Source: Planctomycetota bacterium (GTDB lineage Bacteria; Planctomycetota; UBA1135; JALUZX01). Taken from it: 13,349 nt of DNA. Where the stretch lies: contig JALUZX010000090.1 in the NCBI GenBank assembly GCA_027011425.1, positions 1 through 13,349 on the forward strand, written 5' to 3'. The position numbers and the translations under genes were made by a program. The notes beneath the pieces were generated by a model. That model was not told the origin of the DNA, did no database searches, and was given only the letters and a program-made list of their open reading frames with translations. Positions 1-8,200 of the stretch are shown piece after piece; positions within the stretch are counted from its first letter, which is position 1; every line of letters begins with the position of its first letter.

Positions 1-828
1 GGCGGCGGCGCCGGCCACGACCGCCCCGAGGCGCCCGCCGGCGAGCTTGGTGACGGCCTTGTAGAAGATGTTTCCCGCCTCGATGGAGGGAAAGACCAGG
101 ATGTCCGCCCGCCCCGCCACGGGGGAGTCCACGCCCTTCACCTTGGCTGCCTCCTCGGAGATCGCCACGTCCAGGGCGAGAGGTCCGTCCACTTCCACCC
201 CCTGGATCTGGCCCCTGCGGGCCATCTGGGCCAGCACCGCCGCGTCGATGGTGGCGGGCATCCTGGGGCTCACCTTCTCCGTGGCGGCGAGAACCGCCGC
301 CTTGGGCCTTTCGATCCCGAACTTCCGGGCCGCCTCGGCCGCGTAGGAGAGGATCCGGACCTTCTGCTCCAGGTCTGGGGCCGGGATGACGGCCACGTCG
401 GAGACGAAAAGAAGCCTGGAGAGAGCGGGGACTTCCATGACGGTAAGGTGGGTGAGAAGGGCGCCCTTGGGGAGGAGGCCTTTTTCCTTGTCCAGGATGG
501 CCCGCATGTATTTCTCCGTGCCGAGGAGGCCCTTCATCAGGACCTGGGCCTGGCCCCGGTGGACCATCTCCACCGCTTTTTCCGCGGCCTCCTTCTCTCC
601 GGTTTCCGGTTCAATCCGGAAGAGGCCGGGATCGACGCCTTTTTCCCGGCACAGGGTCTCCACCTTTTCGGGGTCGGCCACGAGGACGACCTCGCAGATG
701 CCCTCCCGGGAGGCCCGGGCCGCCGCCTCGATGCTCGCCGGGTCGTGGCCGGCCGCCACGGCGAGAACCCGGTTCTCCCGGCCCTTGACCAGGTCCACCA
801 TCTCTTCCAGGTTCCGGATCTGTTTCAC
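1..828 (-). CDS. ptb: Phosphate butyryltransferase (3' end cut by window edge)
   Basis: Transfers the acyl group of butyryl-CoA (or isobutyryl-/other short acyl-CoA) to phosphate, giving acyl phosphate for butyrate kinase; cytosolic. The visible 276 residues cover most of a PTA/PTB-family enzyme of about 300 residues. The N-terminus reads MKQIRNLEEMVDLVKG, as in Ptb rather than the longer Pta. The LMKGLLGTEKYMRAIL, THLTVMEVP and SDVAVIPAPDLEQKV stretches follow, then the C-terminal ILVFPSIEAGNIFYKAVTKL block, so only some 25-35 residues are missing. I chose the GTG at 828 because AGGAGAG lies about 11 bases upstream and the protein aligns from there. It is the last visible gene of the ald-like/buk/ptb operon, 29 bases after buk. 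The pairing with buk is the main reason for calling butyryl- rather than acetyltransferase; exact chain-length and branching preference cannot be read from the sequence. Confidence 0.9.
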   Translation of the reverse strand, partial: MKQIRNLEEMVDLVKGRENRVLAVAAGHDPASIEAAARASREGICEVVLVADPEKVETLCREKGVDPGLFRIEPETGEKEAAEKAVEMVHRGQAQVLMKGLLGTEKYMRAILDKEKGLLPKGALLTHLTVMEVPALSRLLFVSDVAVIPAPDLEQKVRILSYAAEAARKFGIERPKAAVLAATEKVSPRMPATIDAAVLAQMARRGQIQGVEVDGPLALDVAISEEAAKVKGVDSPVAGRADILVFPSIEAGNIFYKAVTKLAGGRLGAVVAGAAA

Positions 829-857
829 GGGAGCTTCTCTCCTTTTCCTAACCCGGG

Positions 858-1946
858 TTACACGTATTCCTTGGCTTCCTCTTCGCCCCGCAGGACCCGG
901 AGGCCCCCCATGGCCAGGGCCTCCAGCTCGGCCTCGCCGGGGAGCACGAGGACCGGGGCGATCCATTCCACCCTGGACCGTATCAGGTCTACGACGCCCT
1001 CGTCCTTCGCCAGGCCCCCGGTGAGAACCACGGCGTCCACCTTTCCCTCCAGAACCGAGGCGCAGGCCCCGATCTCCCGGGCCACTTGCCAGGCCATGGC
1101 CCGGATGACCAGGGCGGCTTTCTCTTCGCCGCCGCCGGCCCTCTTCCAGGCCTCCCGGATGTCGTTGGTGCCGAGATAGCTGACCATGCCGCCGTTTCCG
1201 GTAAGGAGTTTTTGTAGCTCCCTCTTGTTGTAGGTGAAGGAAAGGGTGAGCTGGACAAGGTCCCAGGCGGGGAGGCCCCCCGTCCTCTCGGGGGCGAAGG
1301 GGCCGTCCCCGTTGAGGGCGTTGTTTACGTCCACCACCCTGCCCTCCATGTGGGCCCCCACGCTGATTCCGCCTCCCATGTGGGCCACCACCAGCCTGGC
1401 TTCCCCGTAGGGCTTGCCCAGGCGCCCGGCGGCCTTTCGGGCCATGGCCTTGTGGTTCAAGGCGTGGAAGATGCTCCGCCTGGGGATGTCCTCGAGCCCG
1501 GAGAGCCGGGCCTCGGGGACGAGTTCGTCCACCACCACGGGATCCACGATGAAGGAGGGGATCCCGGCGGGCTCGGCGATGCTGTGGGCGATGACGGCGC
1601 CGAGATTGGAGGCGTGCTCGCCGTGCTCGCCGGCCCTCAGCTCGGAGAGCATCTTTTCGTTCACCCTGTAGGTGCCGCCCACGATGGGCTTCAAGAGCCC
1701 GCCCCGTCCGACGACGGCGTCCAGGTCCTTGGGGGCGAAGCCTGTGCCTTCCAGGAAGGAGAGGACCTTCTCCCTGCGCATCTCGAACTGCTCGATCAGG
1801 TGCTTGAAGGGGGCGAGTTCCTCGACGGAGTGGGAGATGGATTCCTTGGCGACCGCTTCCTCCCCCCGGAAGAGGCCCGTCTTGGTCGAGGTCGAGCCGG
1901 GATTGACGGCCAGGATGAGCGGATCTTCCCGGTTTTTTCCGTCCAT
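858..1946 (-). CDS. buk: Butyrate kinase (acetate/butyrate kinase family)
   Basis: Converts butyryl phosphate (or a branched C4/C5 acyl phosphate) plus ADP to the free acid and ATP, or the reverse; cytosolic. It has 362 residues, against about 355 usual for the family. ASKHA-fold phosphate-binding motifs are visible: LAVNPGSTSTK at residues 12-22, the VVGRGG loop, VDPVVVDEL, the VAHMGGGISVGAH phosphate-2 loop, and the adenosine motif VVLTGGLAKDEG. The kinase is of Buk rather than AckA type, judged by its shorter length and the ptb neighbour. The ATG at 1944-1946 overlaps the stop of the upstream dehydrogenase by one base (TGATG), which suggests translational coupling. A longer open frame continues upstream to 2603, but that part only shadows the dehydrogenase gene. 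In Bacillus bkd operons the same enzyme acts on isobutyryl-, isovaleryl- and 2-methylbutyryl-phosphate, which fits the IcmF gene nearby. Confidence 0.95.
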   Translation of the reverse strand: MDGKNREDPLILAVNPGSTSTKTGLFRGEEAVAKESISHSVEELAPFKHLIEQFEMRREKVLSFLEGTGFAPKDLDAVVGRGGLLKPIVGGTYRVNEKMLSELRAGEHGEHASNLGAVIAHSIAEPAGIPSFIVDPVVVDELVPEARLSGLEDIPRRSIFHALNHKAMARKAAGRLGKPYGEARLVVAHMGGGISVGAHMEGRVVDVNNALNGDGPFAPERTGGLPAWDLVQLTLSFTYNKRELQKLLTGNGGMVSYLGTNDIREAWKRAGGGEEKAALVIRAMAWQVAREIGACASVLEGKVDAVVLTGGLAKDEGVVDLIRSRVEWIAPVLVLPGEAELEALAMGGLRVLRGEEEAKEYV

Positions 1947-3061
1947 CAGAGCTTCCCTTTCCCCGCGAACGGAATGAGGCGGTCGTAGATGGCTTTTCCC
2001 TTCCAGACGTAAACGGCCCGGCGCAAGGTTTCGTTGCTCTCCAGGGCGGAGAGACCCTCCCCGGAGCCCAGCATGTGGAGAAAGGGGGTGAGGGCTGTGC
2101 AGAGGGCCCGGGAGGCTGTCCTGGGCACGGTGGCGGAGATGTTGGGAACGCAGTAGTGTGTGACGCCGTATTCCTGGAAGACCGGTTCCCGGTGGGAGGT
2201 GACCCGGCTCGTGGCCACCCCTCCGCCCTGGTCGATGGATGTGTCGATGATCACCGATCCGGGCTTCATGGCCTGGACCATTTCCTTGGTGACGATGGGC
2301 AGGGAGGGGCTCTTGAGAAGGTTGGCGGCGCAGACCAGGACGTCGGCGTAACGGGCCACCCTCTTGAGGGTGAGGGGGCTCGACTGGATGGTGTTGACCC
2401 TGTAGTGGAGAAGCCTCTCGGCCTCCCGCAGGCGGTCCAGGTCGTAGTCCAGCAGGTCCACCTGGGACCCCGCCCCGAGAAAGCCTTCCGTCGCCCTGAG
2501 CCCCAGGGTGCCTGCCCCGATGATGGCCACGTTGGCCGGGGGCTGGCCGGTCATTCCCGCGAGAAGGAGACCCCGGCCGCCCTCCTTGGCCTGGAGATAC
2601 CAAGCCGCGATATGGGGGAGCATGGCGCCGGCGATTTCGCTGATGAGCGTGAAGACCGGGCAGGATCCGGTGGGAGAGGCGAGGAGTTCCATGGCCACCG
2701 CCGTGGCCCCCGTCTCCGCGACTCCCTTGGCCAGTTCCTTTTCATCCAGGCCGTATTGGAGAAGGGAGATGACCGCCTGGTCGGGCCTCAGGAGCTTGAG
2801 GAGCCTCTCCCCGGGGGGCGCGACCCGCAGGATGACCTGGGAGCGGCGCACCACTTCCTCGAAAGAGTGGAGGATGCGGGCTCCTTCCTTGGCGAATTCC
2901 TCGTCCTGGAAGCCGCTGCCCTCTTCGCCCAGGCCCGCTTCCACGTAAACCTGGTGGCCCGCCTGGACCAGGGCGCCCACCCCGCAGGGGCAGAGGGCGG
3001 TTCGGAACTCCCGGAACCCGGAACTCTGGAAACCGGTGTTGTGGGTCAGTCCGAAGATCAT
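1946..3061 (-). CDS. Alanine dehydrogenase/PNT-family NAD-dependent dehydrogenase, substrate uncertain
   Basis: It has 371 residues, the length of alanine dehydrogenase, and a collinear two-domain layout. The N-terminal Ald/PNT substrate domain (about 1-135) is followed by a Rossmann NAD domain with IIGAGTLGLRA (180-190), an acidic residue D205 at the end of the next strand (NAD rather than NADP preference expected), and the SIDQGGG signature at 275-281. Compared from memory with Mycobacterium tuberculosis Ald, Arg15 is kept (R20) and Asp270 is kept (D277). The pyruvate-contacting Lys75 corresponds to A81 (LRVAPP instead of LKVKEP) and catalytic His96 to Q102 (SLLQYG). It is therefore probably not an alanine dehydrogenase. 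First gene of the operon with buk and ptb, a slot filled by leucine dehydrogenase in Bacillus ptb-bcd-buk, so a branched-chain amino acid dehydrogenase role is a reasonable guess only. I chose the ATG at 3061 because MIFGLTHNTG matches the family start; a GGAAG lies about 9 bases and an AAGGAG about 22 bases upstream. Confidence 0.85.
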   Translation of the reverse strand: MIFGLTHNTGFQSSGFREFRTALCPCGVGALVQAGHQVYVEAGLGEEGSGFQDEEFAKEGARILHSFEEVVRRSQVILRVAPPGERLLKLLRPDQAVISLLQYGLDEKELAKGVAETGATAVAMELLASPTGSCPVFTLISEIAGAMLPHIAAWYLQAKEGGRGLLLAGMTGQPPANVAIIGAGTLGLRATEGFLGAGSQVDLLDYDLDRLREAERLLHYRVNTIQSSPLTLKRVARYADVLVCAANLLKSPSLPIVTKEMVQAMKPGSVIIDTSIDQGGGVATSRVTSHREPVFQEYGVTHYCVPNISATVPRTASRALCTALTPFLHMLGSGEGLSALESNETLRRAVYVWKGKAIYDRLIPFAGKGKL

Positions 3062-3216
3062 GGCTGATACTTCCGTTTTTTCTCCTTTTTTCCCCCTTCC
3101 CCTGCGGAACGCCCCGGGGGGGGCGGGAATTGCCGTCCCGGGGTCGGAAACGTGCATCCCCGCCGCCTGCCGGGTAGAATGCCCGGTCCGTTCGGTTTTT
3201 GTTTTGGAGGGAATCC
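3062..3216. promoter_or_regulatory. Divergent intergenic region between the two C4-acyl operons
   Basis: This 155-base region separates the starts of the minus-strand dehydrogenase/buk/ptb operon and the plus-strand MBL/acyl-CoA dehydrogenase/icmF operon, so it should carry both promoters. A -10-like TAGAAT lies at 3175-3180 on plus, without a convincing -35. It sits inside an inverted repeat, CCGGG (3170-3174), 7-base spacer, CCCGG (3182-3186), a possible operator. A strong ribosome binding site GGAGGG at 3206-3211 serves the plus gene. I see no cobalamin riboswitch. All promoter statements here are weak. Confidence 0.4.
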
Positions 3217-4080
3217 ATGGATCCGCTCTTTCTCCGGACTCGTGTCGGGTCCTTCGAGGTGAACCTGCTCCAGGACGGTTTCTACAGGCTGGACGGGGGC
3301 GCCATGTTCGGGGTGGTGCCCAAGGTGGTCTGGGAGAAGCGCTACCCCGCCGACGAACTGAACAGGATCCGGCTGGGCCTGGATTCCCTCCTGGTGCGCG
3401 CCCCCGGCGCCCTGGTGCTGATCGAGGCGGGGATCGGTTCGGCCCTGGGGGAGAAGGAGATCCAGATGTTCGCCGTGGAGCAGCCCCACCCCCTGCCGGA
3501 GCGCCTGGAGGCGATCGGGGTGAAGCCCGAGGACATCGACCACGTGGTCCTCACCCACCTCAACTTCGATCACATCGGCCACTGCACCCGCAGGCTCCCC
3601 GGCGGGACCTTCGTCCCCACCTTCCCCAAGGCCCGCTACCACGTGCAGAAAGAGGAGATGGACTTCGCCCTGGCCCCCCCGAGGAGGCTCAGGGCCAGCT
3701 ATCCCCTGGACGCCATCCGGCCCGTAGAGGAGGCGGGGCTCTGGGTCCTCCACGAGGGCCCCGCCGAGGTTGTCCCCGGGATCCGCCTCCTCCCCACGGG
3801 GGGGCACACCCCGGGCCACCAGGTGGTGCTGGTGGAGTCCGGAGGGGAAACCCTCGTCTTCTGGGGGGACCTGGTGCCCACGAGCCGCCACTTGGACCCG
3901 GGATACGGGATGGCCTACGATCTCTTTCCCCTGAGGGTTCTCGAGCAGCGGGGGGCCCTGGTGGGCCGGGGAGCCGACGAGGGCTGGATCCATACCTTCC
4001 CCCACGAGCCGGAAATGCACTTTCTCCGCGTCAAACGCGGAAAAAAGTATTTCGAGACCGAACCGATCGAACCCGCTTGA
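3217..4080 (+). CDS. MBL-fold metallo-hydrolase
   Basis: It has 287 residues with a metallo-beta-lactamase fold of the lactonase/glyoxalase II-like type. Metal-site motifs are THLNFDHIGH (H114, N116, D118, H119), GGHTPGHQ (H197), FWGDLVP (D218) and a late H263. The second histidine of the classical HxHxDH is asparagine here (N116), so one zinc ligand is altered. No signal peptide is seen, so it is likely cytosolic. I chose the ATG at 3217 because GGAGGG lies 5 bases upstream; an upstream TTG at 3199 is in frame but has no such site. First gene of the plus operon, 16 bases before the acyl-CoA dehydrogenase. That position hints at an acyl thioester or lactone substrate linked to C4 metabolism, but nothing in the sequence fixes the substrate. 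Confidence 0.85.
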   Translation: MDPLFLRTRVGSFEVNLLQDGFYRLDGGAMFGVVPKVVWEKRYPADELNRIRLGLDSLLVRAPGALVLIEAGIGSALGEKEIQMFAVEQPHPLPERLEAIGVKPEDIDHVVLTHLNFDHIGHCTRRLPGGTFVPTFPKARYHVQKEEMDFALAPPRRLRASYPLDAIRPVEEAGLWVLHEGPAEVVPGIRLLPTGGHTPGHQVVLVESGGETLVFWGDLVPTSRHLDPGYGMAYDLFPLRVLEQRGALVGRGADEGWIHTFPHEPEMHFLRVKRGKKYFETEPIEPA

Positions 4081-4096
4081 CAAAAGAGAGGATCTC

Positions 4097-5254
4097 ATGG
4101 ACTTCCAGTTGAACGAACAGCAGGAGATGATCCGGGACATGGCCCGGAAGTTCGCCGACGAGCGGATCGCTCCCATGGCGGATAAGACCGACAAGGAACA
4201 CCGGTTCCCGGCGGAGATCATCGAGGAGATGGGGGAGATGGGGCTCATGGGGGTGGCCGTCCCGGAAGAATACGGTGGAGCGGGCATGGGCTACGTGGAA
4301 TACGTGCTCGCCATGGAGGAGATCAGCCGGGCCTGCGCCTCCACGGGCGTGATCATGTCGGTCAACAACTCCCTGGTCTGCGATCCCATCCTGAAATTCG
4401 GCACGGAGGAACAGAAGAAGAAATACCTGGTTCCCCTGGCGTCGGGGAAGAAGCTCGGGGCCTTTTCGCTCTCCGAGTCGGGCGCGGGTTCCGACGCGGC
4501 GGCCGTCTCCTGCCGGGCCAGGGAGGACGGGGATTCCTTCGTCCTCAACGGCACCAAGCTCTGGTGCACCAACGGCAACGAGGCCGACGTGGTCATCCTC
4601 TTCGCCTCCACGGACCCGGACAAGGGAAGCCACGGTATTTCCGCCTTCCTGATCGAGAAGGGAACGCCCGGTTTCTCCGTGGGGAAGCTGGAGGACAAGC
4701 TCGGGATCCGGGGAAGCTCTACGGCCGAGTTCGTTCTCGAGGATTGCAGGATCCCCAAGGAGAACATGCTGGGCGAGCGGGGAAAGGGCTACAAGATCGC
4801 GCTGATCACCCTGGACGGGGGCAGGATCGGCATCGCCGCCCAGGCCCTGGGGATCGGCAAGGCCGCCTTGGACGCGGCCCGGAAGTTCGCCCAGGAGCGC
4901 CAGCAGTTCGGGAAGCCCATCTCCTCCTTCCAGGCCATCCAGTGGATGCTGGCGAACATGGCCACCGAGCTGGAATGCGCCAGGCTTCTCACCTACGAGG
5001 CGGCGAGCCTCAAGGACGCGGGCCGGCCTTTCACGATCTACTCCGCCATGTGCAAGCTCAAGGCATCCGAGACGGCATCTTTCTGCGCCAACAAGGCCCT
5101 CCAGATCCACGGGGGCTACGGCTACACGACGGATTATCCCGTGGAGCGGCATCTCAGGGACGCCAAGATCACCGAAATCTACGAGGGAACCAACGAGATC
5201 CAGAGGCTGGTGGTCGCCACCCTGGTCTTGAAAGGATTGCACGGAAAAGGATGA
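4097..5254 (+). CDS. Short-chain acyl-CoA dehydrogenase (butyryl-/isobutyryl-CoA type)
   Basis: FAD flavoenzyme that desaturates a short acyl-CoA at the alpha-beta bond, with electrons going to electron-transfer flavoprotein. At 385 residues it is a full-length, standard member. N-terminal helical domain starts MDFQLNEQQEMIRDMARKFA. The first family signature FSLSESGAGSD is at 123-133, followed by the substrate/flavin stretch LWCTNGNEADVVILFA. The C-terminal signature runs from QIHGGYGY at 336, with the catalytic base Glu363 in IYEGTNEIQR. Glu at this position is typical of butyryl-CoA, short-chain and short branched-chain dehydrogenases, not of isovaleryl-CoA or long-chain enzymes with the base elsewhere. 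AGAGGA precedes the ATG. The stop overlaps the icmF start by four bases (ATGA), so the two are probably made together. Whether it prefers n-butyryl-CoA (product of IcmF) or isobutyryl-CoA cannot be decided by eye. Confidence 0.93.
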   Translation: MDFQLNEQQEMIRDMARKFADERIAPMADKTDKEHRFPAEIIEEMGEMGLMGVAVPEEYGGAGMGYVEYVLAMEEISRACASTGVIMSVNNSLVCDPILKFGTEEQKKKYLVPLASGKKLGAFSLSESGAGSDAAAVSCRAREDGDSFVLNGTKLWCTNGNEADVVILFASTDPDKGSHGISAFLIEKGTPGFSVGKLEDKLGIRGSSTAEFVLEDCRIPKENMLGERGKGYKIALITLDGGRIGIAAQALGIGKAALDAARKFAQERQQFGKPISSFQAIQWMLANMATELECARLLTYEAASLKDAGRPFTIYSAMCKLKASETASFCANKALQIHGGYGYTTDYPVERHLRDAKITEIYEGTNEIQRLVVATLVLKGLHGKG

Positions 5255-8200
5255 GCCGGGAGCAATACAAGGCGAAGCACCATGTCCGGTTCGTGACGGC
5301 CGCGTCCCTCTTCGACGGGCACGACGCGGCCATCAACATCGTCCGCCGGGTCCTCCAGGACGCGGGGGCGGAGGTGATCCACCTGGGCCACAACCGCTCC
5401 GCCTCGGAGGTCCTGGAGGCGGCCGTCCAGGAGGACGTCCAGGCCGTGGCCGTGACGAGCTACCAGGGCGGGCACATCCGGTATTTCAAGTACATGGTGG
5501 ACCTGTTCCGCCAAAAAGGATTGGGCCACGTGCGCGTCTTCGGGGGAGGCGGGGGGACGATCCTCCCGGCCGAGATCGAGGAACTCGAGGCATACGGGGT
5601 GGCGAAGATCTTCTCCCCCGAGGACGGCCGGGTGATGGGCTTCGAGGGGATGATCGACTACATGCTCCGGGAGTCGGACTTCTCCGTCCTGGACAAGGGC
5701 TGGTTCGACCCGGCTGCCCTGGCGGAAGGGGACGCGCCCGCCCTGGCCCGGGCCCTGACCGCCGTGGAGGAGGGGCTGGGAGAGAAGGCTGTGAGGGAAG
5801 TCCCCGAGCCGGCGCCGGGAAGTCCCGCGGCGCCGGTGATCGGGATCACCGGCACGGGAGGCGCGGGCAAGTCCTCGCTTGTGGACGAGATCGTCAACCG
5901 TTTCCTGCACCACTCCTCCAAGGGCAAGGTGGCGGTCCTGGCCATGGACCCCACCCGGAAGCGCTCCGGCGGCGCCCTCCTGGGGGATCGGATCCGGTTC
6001 AACTCCATGGACCCGGAGAGGGTCTTCTTCCGCTCCATGGCCACCCGCGGCGCGGGGCGGGAAGTGACGGATTCGGCCGTCCACGCCGTGGAACTCTTCC
6101 GCCGGGCCGGATACGATCTGATCCTGGTGGAGACCTCCGGGATCGGCCAGGGTGATTCGGCGGTGACCGAGCTGGCCGACCTGAGCCTGTACGTGATGAC
6201 CTCGGAGTTCGGCGCGCCTTCCCAGCTCGAGAAGATCGAGATGCTCGACCAGGCCGACCTGGTGGCGATCAACAAGTTCGACAAGCCCGGGTCCCAGGAC
6301 GCCCTGAAGCACGTGCGCAAACAGGTCCGGCGCAACATGAAGCTGTGGGAAGCCGCCGAGGAGGACCTTCCCGTGGTGGGAACGGTGGCGAGCCGCTTCC
6401 ACGACAAGGGGGTCAACGAACTCTACCGCAGGATCCTGGAGATCCTGGAGAAGAAGACGGGCTTCAAGGTGGAAGAGCCCTTCCCCTTCGACACGGACTG
6501 GATTCACCAGCCCTCGGCGGCCTTGATTCCTCCAGAGAGGGTGAACTACCTGGGCGAGATCGCCCGCACCGTGAGGGATTACAAGAAGCGGGTCCGGGAG
6601 ACGGCGGAGAAGGTCCGCCGCGTCCAGGTCCTGGAGGAGTCCGCCCGCCTCCTGGACGGGGAAGGCCGCTCCAGGCTCCTGGAGAAGGCCCGCGGGGAAT
6701 GGGAGGAGGTCCCGCAGGAAGCCCGCAAGGCGGTCGAGGAATGGCCGGAACTCCGGAAGCAGTATTCCGGCAAGGTCTACAGGACAAGGATCCGGGACAA
6801 GGAGGTGGAATACGAACTCACCTCCACAACCCTCTCGGGGACCGAGGTGCCCAGGGTGGTCCTGCCTCCCGTGGAGGACAAGGCCCAGGTGGTGCGCTAC
6901 CTCTTCCTCGAGGGCGTCCCGGGGAGGTTTCCTTATACGGCCGGCGTGTTCCCCCTGAAACGCAAGGACGAGGATCCCAAGCGGATGTTCGCCGGCGAGG
7001 GAGGGCCCAAGCGGACCAACAAGAGGTTTCACTTCCTCTGCCGGGGCGAGCGGGCCAAGCGGCTCTCCACGGCCTTCGACTCCCCCACCCTCTACGGGGA
7101 GGACCCGGACGAGCGTCCCGACATCTTCGGCAAGGTCGGCGAGAGCGGGGTGAGCATCTGCACCCTGGACGACATGAAGGACCTCTACGCCGGGTTCGAC
7201 CTGTGCGATCCCTATACCTCGGTCTCCATGACCATCAACGGGCCCGCCCCCATCATGCTGGCCTTCTTCTTCAACACCGCCATCGACCAGCAGGTGGAGA
7301 AGTTCAAGGCCGAGAAGGGGCGGGAGCCCACCCCAGAGGAGCGGGCGGAGATCGAGGCCTATGCCCTCTCCGTGGTGCGGGGGACGGTCCAGGCGGACAT
7401 CCTCAAGGAGGATCAGGGGCAGAACACCTGCATCTTCGCCGTGGACTTCGCCCTCAGGATGATGGGCGACATCCAGGAGTTCTTCATCGAGCGCAACGTT
7501 AGGAACTTCTACTCCGTGAGCGTCAGCGGCTACCACATCGCCGAAGCCGGGGCCACGCCCATCACCCAGCTCGCCTTCACCCTGGCCAACGGGTTCACCC
7601 TGCTGGAATACTACCTGGCCCGGGGGATGGACGTGGATGAGTTCGCCCCCAACTTCTCCTTCTTCTTCTCCAGCGGGATGGACGCCGAATACACGGTGAT
7701 CAACCGGGTGGCCCGCCGGATCTGGGCGGTGGCCCTCAGGGAGAAATACGGGGCCAACGCCAGGTCCCAGAAGCTCAAGACCCACATCCAGACCTCCGGA
7801 CGCTCGCTGCACTCCCAGGAGATGGACTTCAACGACATCCGCACCACCCTCCAGGCGCTCCAGGCACTTTGCGACCACTGCAACAGCCTGCATACCAACG
7901 CCTACGACGAGGCCATCACCACTCCCACGGAAGAGTCGGTGCGCCGGGCCATGGCCATCCAGCTCATCGCCCTCAAGGAATACGGCCTCACAAAAAACGA
8001 GAACCCCTGGCAGGGAAGTTACTTCTTCGAGTGGCTCACCGAGGCGGTGGAAGAGGCGGTCCTCGAGGAGTTCGAGAGGATCAACCAGCGGGGCGGCGTG
8101 CTCGGGGCCATGGAACTCCAGTACCAGCGCGGCAAGATCCAGGAAGAATCCATGGATTACGAGAAGCGCAAGCAGAGCGGATCCCTTCCCATCGTCGGGG

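Noticed and set aside
386..1988. Several plus-strand open frames opposite ptb and buk
   Set aside because: Composition is typical of GC-rich shadows, and both real genes on the minus strand have full family motifs.
2075..3067. Plus-strand open frame of 330 codons opposite the dehydrogenase gene
   Set aside because: Antisense shadow of the Ald-family gene, which has clear NAD-binding and family motifs; the plus-strand product has none.
4031..5242. Minus-strand open frame of 403 codons opposite the acyl-CoA dehydrogenase
   Set aside because: No recognisable domain; the plus-strand gene carries both acyl-CoA dehydrogenase signatures and the catalytic Glu.
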